64,000 nucleotides of DNA from Bacteroidales bacterium. GTDB lineage: Bacteria; Bacteroidota; Bacteroidia; Bacteroidales; Bacteroidaceae. A program made the translations under genes and the position numbers. Shown here in pieces: positions 35,601-43,858 of the stretch; the stretch's first letter is position 1, and every line of letters starts with the position of its first letter. The notes beneath the pieces were generated by a model that was not told where the DNA came from, made no database searches, and saw only the letters and a program-made list of their open reading frames with translations. Where the stretch lies: assembly GCA_015060865.1 (NCBI GenBank), contig SUXS01000017.1, positions 1-64,000 of the forward strand, read 5' to 3'.

Positions 35601-35988
35601 CAATAGACATTTCTCGTTCAGGGATATCCAAACCGCCCGAATTTTTCTTTACCGTAGCCTGGATTACCACCTCCTCTATTTGGAGCTCATCCTTCAAGGT
35701 AATGTTAAAGACTTTACGGTCACCGATAGGAAGTGTTTGCGTGGTATATCCGATATAAGAGAATTGCAATTTATTCTTCGTATTCTTCACACGCATAGAG
35801 AAGTTTCCATTGATATCAGTAGTAGTAGCCTCGATAATACGGTTAGCATCATCTATTTCTACCACATTAACCATCATCAATGGCTCAATCTCGTCAGAGA
35901 CCGTACCGGTAACTATCACCTGAGCAAATCCTGAGATGCTAACAAAAAGCATCAGAAGTAATAAGTTTATCTTGTTTTTCATAGCCAT
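32695..35988 (-). CDS. SusC/RagA-family TonB-dependent transporter (first pair)
   Basis: A 1097-residue outer-membrane importer; signal peptide from the second ATG (35982, MKNKINLLLLMLFVSISGFA). The carboxypeptidase-regulatory-like domain (VIVTGTVSDEIEPLMMVNVV, about 23-100) is followed by the plug (FTSVDEALQGQIAGLDIVMN; AATAIYGSQGANGVIKI) and the barrel, closing with PRPKSFRFNISVTF. It starts 3 bp after the first FAS1 gene, so the FAS1 protein, SusC and SusD are made together. The substrate cannot be read from the sequence. Confidence 0.95.
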   Translation of the reverse strand: MAMKNKINLLLLMLFVSISGFAQVIVTGTVSDEIEPLMMVNVVEIDDANRIIEATTTDINGNFSMRVKNTKNKLQFSYIGYTTQTLPIGDRKVFNITLKDELQIEEVVIQATVKKNSGGLDIPEREMSIAAQSLKMDEFEGLNFTSVDEALQGQIAGLDIVMNSGNLGSGTTMRLRGVSSINGNSEPLIVVDDNVFEMTGNDNFDYANANEEKFAELLCVNPNDIEEIQVLKDAAATAIYGSQGANGVIKIKTRRGRRGPTRVQYSYGMNMTYQPEGIRMLNGDDYTMLLKESFFNPLQSDQTANIQELNYNPFFSEYENYNNNTDWVDAMKQTGFLHMHSLSLSGGGEKATFRVSGGYDTETGSIIGQKMDRLSTRVNLDYFVSERIKIISNFSLVYTNNKKNYNDNLLGIAYSKMPNMAIYREDANGNPTDEYYYTLQNMGYVAATNSYALGNQRNMWNPVAVANLAKRDVRNYKLNALFELQYYLLNPDIDGHELRYNGNVFMDVNNDYTDMFFPRELTTYQWADGMVNRSEESAGKSVAFTTKHTLTFTPSFENQDHFFTTMLRMELTDGNGSNYGSVSYGLPNGSITSSNAQGYLDNMWTGQDQWRSIYFTYSGHYSYKSKYSLSVSARLDGSTKFGPGNRWGLFPAVSGRWNISDEPWMEWAKEGLKLTMLSIRPGWGRVGNQPGAQYLHFSRYGGAASYIDMGAMRPNNIRLSDLKWETKTTWNLGTDLGFFDDKLTMDINIYSQTTDDLLMKNVRIPSTTGYGSIAWTNVGSMLNQGWEFNIHGNKILKVGDFSAGFNVTFGNNVNQILEMDETVLASLNGDFNYANGSYLSRVQVANAFGSIYGFRYKGVYQYSEYIEGEQENAPVARDADGNVITDEKGKPLPMMFNYGGDGTPYVFQGGDAIYEDVNHDGNINELDIVYLGNCNPKVTGGFGVRFNYKRWDLNVQFNYRYGSKVLNIAKMNAENMIGTDNQSYAVNWRWRTEGDVTTIPRALYNKGYNFLGSDRFVEDGSFCRLNYIQLRYTFPSEMLKRWNLTGASVSANANNLFLWTRYSGVDPEVGYGGMGLSTDNSKTPRPKSFRFNISVTF

Positions 35989-35991
35989 CTA

Positions 35992-38640
35992 TCACTTATT
36001 CTCATTAAAATCCTTAAAGTACAACGCATCGGATATCTTGTGAATAACCGCAAAAGAGGAGGTCTCTATTAGCGTTGCGTCCTCAATATCCAATCTTCCC
36101 TTACTTGGTTTAGGGCCAAACAAGTAATCACGTGCCATCATATTATACTTGCCCTCTTCCTTAACTACGGTACGTACATTACCCATCACATCTGTGACAG
36201 TCATGTTTTCGTTATCTGCACTTACATTCAAGCGGTAGAATGTATTGGTTACAGGATCCAACGAGGCCGTTTCATAATTACCTGTCACGGCACCACCACC
36301 AATGTATACCGAGTTATCCTGAATATGATAATTCACAAAATCAGTCACAATCTGCAGAACAGAGTCCTTATAGGCCTCGGCATCAAACTGCCCTTTCTTA
36401 TCCAAATAGATGGTACCATCGGCCAATAGCTGATTGATATAATCGGTATTACGTCCTTCTGCAACCCATATTTCTACAGAATCAGCAAACTCGACAGCAT
36501 CAGCATATACGGGGAGGCCATTATCATGAGCACGTTTCACAGCTTCATTATCAGGAATATATATGGTGTAATGGTAAGTATTAAACGTGGTAACGGTATT
36601 ACCAAACGATGCGTAAGTATCATCCAATCCCAACACACCTGTTATTTCCATCAGACGAACAAATTCATAGAAGTCACCTGACTCATCCTGTGCAAATTGC
36701 AAGAGCGAATTATAAACCGATTGATGAGAGGGCTGCATCAAGGCATTCTCTACAATATAAGTTTTACCATTACCCTCTTTTGTCTGGTCCTTTATCTGTT
36801 CCTCTTTTACCTGTATGATAGAGTCTTGCTCCAACTGATAACCACCAAAGAGGCTAAATCCGCTACCTTCAGCAGTAACCTTGATGGTACCATTACCTTT
36901 TGTACGATAGTAAACCTTGCCATTTCGGCTATCCTCAATATCATCCACTATAATATGATAGTCGATAAGGTCTTCCAAACGGTCTTGCACTACAGCCTGA
37001 CTTGTCTCCGTACGCTTATATCCCCCTGTCACTGCATCATAAACCTCAATCACAACCCGTTTATTTCTTGCATCGTATACAAACTCAAATCTTTCGGGTT
37101 CTCCCTTCGCCACAGAAATAGGATCGATGTAATTCTTCAACGCTTCATCCGTAGGGAGCACAAAGCTATAGTAAGAATCCATAGAGTGAAGATAGGCAGT
37201 AAATCCATAATTATTGATAGCTTCGCGCATTACAGCCATATTCTCATTCACCAAGGTAGGCGCCGATACAGCCACATAAGACACAGGGGGGAACACCCGA
37301 TTAGTGACATATACAACACCATTGTTACATAAAATAACATCCTCCACATGCGAGGTATCCACTCCCATGTCAATATGAGCGTCATTCTTTACCTGAGGGA
37401 ACTTGCTGGGCACTCCATCCGAAGTAAAGCGCTCCTTCATGTGGTTATTGACAAAATCGTCAAGCACATAGTCTGGGACATTTTCCCATGTACCGAAAGC
37501 TTCACGAAGGAAATCGCCACCGCCGCCTTCCCAATACTCTTTTAGTGCTGCATCAGACGGGACAAACATCACTCCCATATCCTCTTCCATCATCAATTCA
37601 GTAGAAGCACGATAGGTATTCCATCCTGGATCATATTTGAGCAGATTCGTCACTAAGGTATCAGCGGGAGCATAAACCACGAGTTGCCCATTCCCATCAT
37701 AGTCCATGTACCTCTGAGAAAGCCCCGTGCCATGACCACGTTTTGCAAAGTATTTTTTCACAAACACGGAATCCCCCCCCTGCAGAATCGTCTCTGATTC
37801 AGTATAATAGGGTGCACTAAAACGATCCAGAAGTTCGCTAAACTTACTCGTCTCACCATGCTGGCTAATCGTTTGAGCCATATTATCCAAAGGGAGAGCC
37901 AGTCGATTCAAGCGATGTACCACACCATTCTTACACTTTATATTGGATTCCACCACTTTAGCTCCATTGATATACACATCCCCCTTTTCATAGGAAGCAA
38001 CCCCATTCAAGAAAGCGATATCCGCAGTTGTCATTGAATTCTTTACCCGAAAATCTTCTGTAAAATTAACCATCGGAGCAGAGGTGTTATCCGTCATCAG
38101 CCATGCTGAACGACCGTCAAACGACTGCCAATAGGCATTGTGGGGCAATAGTTCCCAAGGAGTCTGTACAACCACCGAGGGAGCTGCGGTATTACGACGA
38201 ATACACATACCATCCTCAGGATTCTTATTGATGTCCGTAGACGGAATATCACCCAACATGTGAGAGTAGAACACATTATTGAGCATTTGAGAATACAAGA
38301 TCATTGTCTTCTGAAAATCATCCAACTCATCGTATGAAGAGACGTTCCAAGCATTAGGAGAATTAAAGAACGCATCAAACGTTGCATCATCCACCACAAA
38401 CAGCGTTTTACTACCCGTCTTGGAAAGGATTTCCGTATATGCCAAATCGTCAATCAACCGCACATACGTCTTATAATTACCCTCCGACTTCAAATAGTCA
38501 TAAATACTCTGCCCCAACCATTCGGGTTCTTGCTCGTCTAAAATGTAATCTTCGCGACAAGAGGTAGTCAGAAACAATGCCGTCACTATCGGCACACAAA
38601 ACCACCACTTCTTCAAGTGATTCCTTTGATCGTTTTTCAT
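35992..38640 (-). CDS. large four-domain FAS1 surface lipoprotein, first gene of the operon
   Basis: About 882 residues from the ATG at 38640 (MKNDQRNHLKKWWFCVPIV, then lipobox LTTSC followed by RED); the frame extends to 38703 but the added 21 residues spoil the signal. Four FAS1-like domains are suggested by repeated blocks at about 41-255 (KTLFVVDDATFDAFFNS; NGVVHRLNRLA), 265-440 (MGVMFVPSDAALKEYW; NNGVVYVTNRVF), 465-630 (YSFVLPTDEALKNYID) and 635-880 (YTIYIPDNEAVKRAH). It precedes the first susC by 3 bp. No exact TTTG/TAnnTTTG promoter was found in front; the nearest is TATTTTTTG about 40 bp upstream. Confidence 0.88.
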   Translation of the reverse strand: MKNDQRNHLKKWWFCVPIVTALFLTTSCREDYILDEQEPEWLGQSIYDYLKSEGNYKTYVRLIDDLAYTEILSKTGSKTLFVVDDATFDAFFNSPNAWNVSSYDELDDFQKTMILYSQMLNNVFYSHMLGDIPSTDINKNPEDGMCIRRNTAAPSVVVQTPWELLPHNAYWQSFDGRSAWLMTDNTSAPMVNFTEDFRVKNSMTTADIAFLNGVASYEKGDVYINGAKVVESNIKCKNGVVHRLNRLALPLDNMAQTISQHGETSKFSELLDRFSAPYYTESETILQGGDSVFVKKYFAKRGHGTGLSQRYMDYDGNGQLVVYAPADTLVTNLLKYDPGWNTYRASTELMMEEDMGVMFVPSDAALKEYWEGGGGDFLREAFGTWENVPDYVLDDFVNNHMKERFTSDGVPSKFPQVKNDAHIDMGVDTSHVEDVILCNNGVVYVTNRVFPPVSYVAVSAPTLVNENMAVMREAINNYGFTAYLHSMDSYYSFVLPTDEALKNYIDPISVAKGEPERFEFVYDARNKRVVIEVYDAVTGGYKRTETSQAVVQDRLEDLIDYHIIVDDIEDSRNGKVYYRTKGNGTIKVTAEGSGFSLFGGYQLEQDSIIQVKEEQIKDQTKEGNGKTYIVENALMQPSHQSVYNSLLQFAQDESGDFYEFVRLMEITGVLGLDDTYASFGNTVTTFNTYHYTIYIPDNEAVKRAHDNGLPVYADAVEFADSVEIWVAEGRNTDYINQLLADGTIYLDKKGQFDAEAYKDSVLQIVTDFVNYHIQDNSVYIGGGAVTGNYETASLDPVTNTFYRLNVSADNENMTVTDVMGNVRTVVKEEGKYNMMARDYLFGPKPSKGRLDIEDATLIETSSFAVIHKISDALYFKDFNENK

Positions 38641-38987
38641 ATCATTAGCATATATACATTTACATAAGACTGCAAAATTGCAAAAAATATTTAAGTATCG
38701 CAACTAAACGTAAAACTTTTTTCTTTTTAAGGAATGTTAAGCAGAAGAATTAAAAGTCTGCCCGAATCTCAAAGTTGACAAAAAGTCACTCTTCACCTTT
38801 TCAGCTGATGAATGAGAAAGCTTCACATAATCATCTACCCCTTTCCTTATATACTGACCCTCCATTGTCACTCCTAACCACTTTAAGTATTATAGCAGCA
38901 AAAAAAAGAAAGCCAAGCTATCGCCAGGCTTTCTCTGCATAAATGTGCAAACAATCATTGTTTCACCAAGATATTGAATTCATTTCA
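38641..38987. other. intergenic: PL11 terminator and unidentified operon promoter
   Basis: Between the FAS1-SusCD operon and the lyase gene, both on the minus strand. It holds the lyase terminator (38898-38934). The operon promoter must lie in 38641-38890, but only imperfect boxes are seen. No gene. Confidence 0.5.
38898..38934 (-). terminator. terminator of the PL11 lyase gene
   Basis: AGAAAGCC (38907-38914) pairs with GGCTTTCT (38927-38934); on the minus strand eight T follow. It separates the lyase transcript from the FAS1-SusCD operon. Confidence 0.8.
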
Positions 38988-41900
38988 TCATCTCACTATT
39001 CGTTTTTCAACCAACTGAGCTTTTGTAGAATTGATGCGCAACAGATAGATTCCGTTTGGAAGAGCTGCATCCTGCATCGCATAGTCAATATCATTGTAGC
39101 GGCATGCGAATCGCGCACATTCTACTCCATTCATGGCATAAACGACACAAGCCACATTTTCGTCTGCAGCTATCGGTTCTATCGCCGTAGGTTCCTTTAT
39201 AACACGAATAATACCATTTTTCAAATCTGATGTATCCCAAGCAAGGCCATCACCTATACTATCAAGTTCATAAACCAACGATTCAGCCAAAGTCGTTGTC
39301 TGTGAAGTCCACAACACAAGAGAATCACCAGCCTCCAATGCTATTCCATCGCGCACTTCCACCTTAAGCGTTCCTCGCAATATCAGTTTGTTAATTCCTG
39401 TCAGTTTAGTATGCATACGACGGCTCATAGCATAGAAACGAAGTGTTGCACCCGAAGAAACAGTTACATTATGATTATTAAAATTCAACGTTCCCGATGT
39501 AGAGGTCTCCTTCACGCCTGGGCGCAACAAGCCACCTTTACTAATTGTTACCGCACTATTGTTCAAGAAACCATTACCCGCAAGCATTGCTCCATTTGCC
39601 ACCGTCAGAGCGCCCGTACCCAACATTGCAGAAGAGGCCGTACTCTTGTTCAAGCAAATCGCTCCTTCCGTCACTTTCGCCGCACCCGTAAAGTCACTAT
39701 ACCCCGTAACCGTCATCACACCGGCACCAACTTTCTCAAAGATGGTACCTGAACCTTTTATCGAGCCATCAAAAGTGAAATCGGTATTCAATGAACCAAC
39801 CTTCCATGTATTAGCCCCAACACTAGCTCCATTGGAGAACGTACATCCTGCGCCAAGCGCACCCTTTCCTATAAGCTCACCTATCGTATACGTTTTACCT
39901 GTATTCTGTACGGTAATACCCGACGGGATATTCATAATTCCATTAGCCAAGCCAGCACTTGTATCAAGTGTAAAACGACCATCCGAAGCATTTGTCGCTT
40001 GCGGAATCAGCGTTCCCGTAAAACTTGCTAAATTCAATTTAAGAGGAGTACGAGTAGCCACCCAACCACTACCTGACTCCGTAGCACAGTAAACCGTAAG
40101 TTTGCCCGAGCCCGTAATCTTATTGGTATAGGTGCAACGATTGGCCGTAGTCCATGAACCCGCCTTACCTTCCGCCACATTAATCTCATTGGAAGTCGCC
40201 ACATTGTCGACCAATGAGCCTCCTTGGAACTCTACCACCTTGGCCACATTACCAGAGCCATTCTGCACGGTTCCTGCAGCAATAACCAAACGATTAAGTC
40301 CCGCCCCCGTCGCATATGTCTTGAGCCATCCACCTCCACGCTTAGTCAACAGCGTACCCGTGAATGCGCTATTCATGGCGAAATCTGCACTGTTATTTAT
40401 AACACCCCCCTCAGCACTACTCAGCAGTATAGGAGAGCCCATTTGTACAGCAGCAGTAGTCTGAAGAATACCACCATTCTCGATAATAAACTTTGAAGGA
40501 GAGGTGGTCACACCACCCAGATTGCCATAAGCCTGGTTCGCATTGGAAAGCGATGATACGCTTACTGTTCCACCACTGATACGATTACCTCCCGTATAGG
40601 TATTATCCGTAGAGATTGTCAATCGGCCTGCACCTTCCTTGAGCAGTGTTGCCTCACCTGTTATGGCACCATCACCAGCAAAAGTATACGCCTTTGCCGT
40701 AGAGTTGCTAACAAATACCGTATCACAAGGAAGATCACCTGCCAGCTGAATATAGAGTTGCTCTGCGTCATCTGTAAAATAGACTTTGTCATTTGCCACA
40801 AAATAACTTGCATCATCGCCATTCAAAAAATTCATGGCTGCAGCATAATCCCAAACAGCACTTTCACTACCTGTCCATTTCACCCATGCAGCCTCTCTGA
40901 CACCCTCAATTACAAGATTTATTTTTCCATCCTCATATTTGAGCGAGCATTTTTTTCCGCCAGTACCCTCAAGTTTTATTGCCGACAAATCTCCATCAAG
41001 CATTTGAGTCTCAGCAATCGTATAAACACCATCAGAGAGTTCCTCGCCATCGCGCAACACAAAGCGAAATACCGGAGTCAAATACTGAGGCCCATAGTCC
41101 CAACTTTTCGTTTCAATACTGATATATTTAGTCAGCAACTTATCAGAAGCCAGATTTTCATTATACAGGTCAAGTTCTACCACAGCACCGAAGTTCAAAT
41201 CTAAAGTATCTGCCGTGACATCACCCCTTCTATTTTCCCCTCCAGGTCGAAGCACGGAAGCATAATCCATCTTGACACTGCGGAATACCCCTCCATTGGA
41301 GTTAAGTTCAGCAAAGCGATTAAGCCATAAAGAAGAATTCTTCATTGTACCATCAAAGTTGACAATTCCTCCCCAAATATCAGTATTTCCAGTATGAGTC
41401 ATATCAACTTGTGGAAGATTAAGAATACCTTCTCCCTGCTTAACTAAGCGTGCCGAGCCCGTCAAGCCCGCCCCACTAACCGTTTGAGTGTATTTATGAT
41501 ATACTATATTGTTGTTATTGTTAGCACCTTGCACCCAACTAGGAACATTAAAGATTGCGACATGAGGCGACACACCTTCGGCTATAGCTACATTCATATC
41601 GTTAGTCTCGCAGACAACGACTTGTTTTCCATTTAATTCAGCCCCAATCACTCCGTTATTAGGAACTTCAATACGCCCCGTCATTGTCAATGGAGGAGGC
41701 GCTACCGTAATTCCCTCCATCTCTCCAAGGAAATAACTCAGATGCGGCGGCTGGTTATATCCAATGCTCTGCCATACCATTGCCTGGCGATACTGATGAT
41801 CATGCCATAAGGTATAAATACGGTGCGAAGTCGGAGTTGATGTGGTATAAATGCGTATAAAAGCATTGTCCCCCGTACGAAGCACCATTTCTTCACGCCA

Positions 41901-43535
41901 GTCACCTATAATATCACCCGTTGCGCCAGGATTATTCTTACTCCAGTTATTCATCTTACAGCCACTGGAGGTAAAGATACGATTAACACCGCTACCTACA
42001 ATCTTATCAATCTTTGCTTCACGTTCCGTCCCTGGGCTATTGAGTATTTCCTCACAAAGGTCACCATCCCAATAGATGCGGAAATTCAAGTCAAAGCCAG
42101 GCACACTCGTCAATACTTTATCTGCAACCGTAGAGATAACGCCACTCTGATTACTCTTTCCTACACAACCCGGATAGCTGTTCGTAAAGTTTCCACAAAG
42201 GGCACGTCCGTCATCACTTGTAGACTGCAATCGATAATAAATCTTCGAGGTCGTTGCATTGCGATAATTCATAGATGGAGAAGTTTCGTTACAAGCAAAA
42301 TGCTCCAATCCCCAACGATAGGGATCAAAATCACTTGTATGCTGAGCATCGCCATGTCCTAAGCCTGTAGTAGACAACCCCTTACCATTATCGTCAATCA
42401 CCATTGAACCAAAAACAATTTCGTCACGTCCATCTAAATCCACATCGGCAATGCCATAGTTATGATACCCTTGGCCCCACCATTGACCGCCGAGATCCCT
42501 CCAGCGCCAACGTTCTATTAGCTGATGCGTCACAGGATCAACATCATATGCCACCATACGATGACGCGTATAGGCTCCTCGAGCCAGAAAGATACTTGCC
42601 TTACGTCCATCAAGCACTGGAGCACCAAAGAAATGCTTCGTTGAGCGGTGTCCATAGCCATCCCCCCACGCAGCATTGAGATCCGTTTCCCCACTCTCCA
42701 AACGAGGTAACGGATAAGCCATCTGCACATAAGGCTCAGCCGTCTCACCATTCAGATAGAGCAAGAACTCATTACCTGTATGTGTATAGGCCATATTGGC
42801 ATCACTCTGCAACGTGTTACGGCTATCCAGACTCATATTACCTATATTCAATGTCGTACCATCAGCTTTGTGAATAATCATATTGTCAGCACCACGCAAC
42901 AACACCTCTGCCTTACCATCACAATCCCAGTCGTACCCTACAATATCGTACTGTTCATCAGGACCCGAAACCATATTGGGTCCAAGATCAATATACCACA
43001 AGCGCTTACCTTTTATGTTATAGCATTCCAAGCGGTGGAAACTATACTTATTATTTGTATAATCTAAAATACTTCCACAATTGCGTTTTACTATAAATTC
43101 GGCTATCCCATCACCATCAACATCAGCAAGTGATATATCATTAAGCGTATAATCACTGGTTACGGTCTGCCCGTTACGATTTACCACAGGCTGCACTGGA
43201 ATATCCAGATAACCATTATTCCAACGAGTTACAGGCGCGCATTTTTCTTGTTCAACGCCACGCACCACAGCAGCCACCTGATACTTACTGGCAGAAGAGC
43301 CTTTGGTGTCATTATAATTACTTACCTTCAAGGGATTCGGATTCACCTTCACTCCATCACGGTAAAGATTGTATTCCACATCATAGTATTCTTCACCCAT
43401 GATACGCCAACTCACAAAGTTGCCGCTTCCCGATGGGAGAGCCACCAAACCGCGATCCAGCACATCTGTCGTGCGTTGAGCCATTGCCACACAACTCATG
43501 GCTAAGCCCAAAAACATAAGTCCTATTTTTTTCAT
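38988..43535 (-). CDS. PL11 rhamnogalacturonan lyase fused to beta-helix repeats and a sorting-type tail
   Basis: A 1515-residue exported protein (signal MKKIGLMFLGLAMSCVAMA). Residues 20-610 are a PL11 rhamnogalacturonan lyase: VLDRGLVALPSGSGNFVSWR, the fibronectin-like start (YDVEYNLYRDGVKVN) and a beta-propeller with calcium loops SLADVDGDGIAEFIVKR, GYDWDCDGKAEVLLR and IADVDLDGRDEIVFGSM. Residues about 640-1430 are autotransporter-type beta-helix repeats (LLKEGAGRLTISTDNTYTGG; IFEKVGAGVMTVTGYSDFTG). The last 75 residues (VYAMNGVECARF; LPNGIYLLRINSTKAQLVEK) look like a type IX secretion sorting domain. Usual PL11 enzymes have about 600 residues, so more than half of this one is extra. It should cleave the rhamnose-galacturonate backbone of pectin outside the cell. 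Confidence 0.88.
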   Translation of the reverse strand: MKKIGLMFLGLAMSCVAMAQRTTDVLDRGLVALPSGSGNFVSWRIMGEEYYDVEYNLYRDGVKVNPNPLKVSNYNDTKGSSASKYQVAAVVRGVEQEKCAPVTRWNNGYLDIPVQPVVNRNGQTVTSDYTLNDISLADVDGDGIAEFIVKRNCGSILDYTNNKYSFHRLECYNIKGKRLWYIDLGPNMVSGPDEQYDIVGYDWDCDGKAEVLLRGADNMIIHKADGTTLNIGNMSLDSRNTLQSDANMAYTHTGNEFLLYLNGETAEPYVQMAYPLPRLESGETDLNAAWGDGYGHRSTKHFFGAPVLDGRKASIFLARGAYTRHRMVAYDVDPVTHQLIERWRWRDLGGQWWGQGYHNYGIADVDLDGRDEIVFGSMVIDDNGKGLSTTGLGHGDAQHTSDFDPYRWGLEHFACNETSPSMNYRNATTSKIYYRLQSTSDDGRALCGNFTNSYPGCVGKSNQSGVISTVADKVLTSVPGFDLNFRIYWDGDLCEEILNSPGTEREAKIDKIVGSGVNRIFTSSGCKMNNWSKNNPGATGDIIGDWREEMVLRTGDNAFIRIYTTSTPTSHRIYTLWHDHQYRQAMVWQSIGYNQPPHLSYFLGEMEGITVAPPPLTMTGRIEVPNNGVIGAELNGKQVVVCETNDMNVAIAEGVSPHVAIFNVPSWVQGANNNNNIVYHKYTQTVSGAGLTGSARLVKQGEGILNLPQVDMTHTGNTDIWGGIVNFDGTMKNSSLWLNRFAELNSNGGVFRSVKMDYASVLRPGGENRRGDVTADTLDLNFGAVVELDLYNENLASDKLLTKYISIETKSWDYGPQYLTPVFRFVLRDGEELSDGVYTIAETQMLDGDLSAIKLEGTGGKKCSLKYEDGKINLVIEGVREAAWVKWTGSESAVWDYAAAMNFLNGDDASYFVANDKVYFTDDAEQLYIQLAGDLPCDTVFVSNSTAKAYTFAGDGAITGEATLLKEGAGRLTISTDNTYTGGNRISGGTVSVSSLSNANQAYGNLGGVTTSPSKFIIENGGILQTTAAVQMGSPILLSSAEGGVINNSADFAMNSAFTGTLLTKRGGGWLKTYATGAGLNRLVIAAGTVQNGSGNVAKVVEFQGGSLVDNVATSNEINVAEGKAGSWTTANRCTYTNKITGSGKLTVYCATESGSGWVATRTPLKLNLASFTGTLIPQATNASDGRFTLDTSAGLANGIMNIPSGITVQNTGKTYTIGELIGKGALGAGCTFSNGASVGANTWKVGSLNTDFTFDGSIKGSGTIFEKVGAGVMTVTGYSDFTGAAKVTEGAICLNKSTASSAMLGTGALTVANGAMLAGNGFLNNSAVTISKGGLLRPGVKETSTSGTLNFNNHNVTVSSGATLRFYAMSRRMHTKLTGINKLILRGTLKVEVRDGIALEAGDSLVLWTSQTTTLAESLVYELDSIGDGLAWDTSDLKNGIIRVIKEPTAIEPIAADENVACVVYAMNGVECARFACRYNDIDYAMQDAALPNGIYLLRINSTKAQLVEKRIVR

Positions 43536-43595
43536 TATTATGATGATATTAGTATTTTCTCATTCAAGCCATTATCACTTTTCACCTTAAGGCAG

Positions 43596-43626
43596 CAAAG
43601 CTAATATTACAAAGCCCCTTTACAGA
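43596..43626 (-). promoter_or_regulatory. candidate promoter of the PL11 gene
   Basis: Minus strand TAGCTTTG (43603-43596) matches TAnnTTTG; 19 bp upstream is TCTG instead of TTTG. It is 61 bp before the lyase ATG. Confidence 0.45.
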
Positions 43627-43743
43627 AAGCAAACCATACCTTTTACATTGCAAATGTATAAAAAAGAATCCTATTTCCAACTATTTATAGAAAAAAAACG
43701 CAAAAGTTCACCTATATGCCGAAAGTTCATAAATCGGTTGGCC

Positions 43744-43767
43744 TTGGCAGCGCGGATGCGCTGCCAA
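43744..43767. terminator. 10-bp perfect GC-rich hairpin
   Basis: TTGGCAGCGC (43744-43753), loop GGAT, exact complement (43758-43767). It lies 92 bp downstream of the VirE-like gene stop on the minus strand and could end its transcript, although no T-run follows. Confidence 0.45.
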
Positions 43768-43858
43768 CGATAACGGAGCTGTGCTTAATTATGAATTATG
43801 AGTTATGAGTTAGCATCAGGATGGTAGTTATCGTTAACGTTAACGTCATCGTTCAAAA

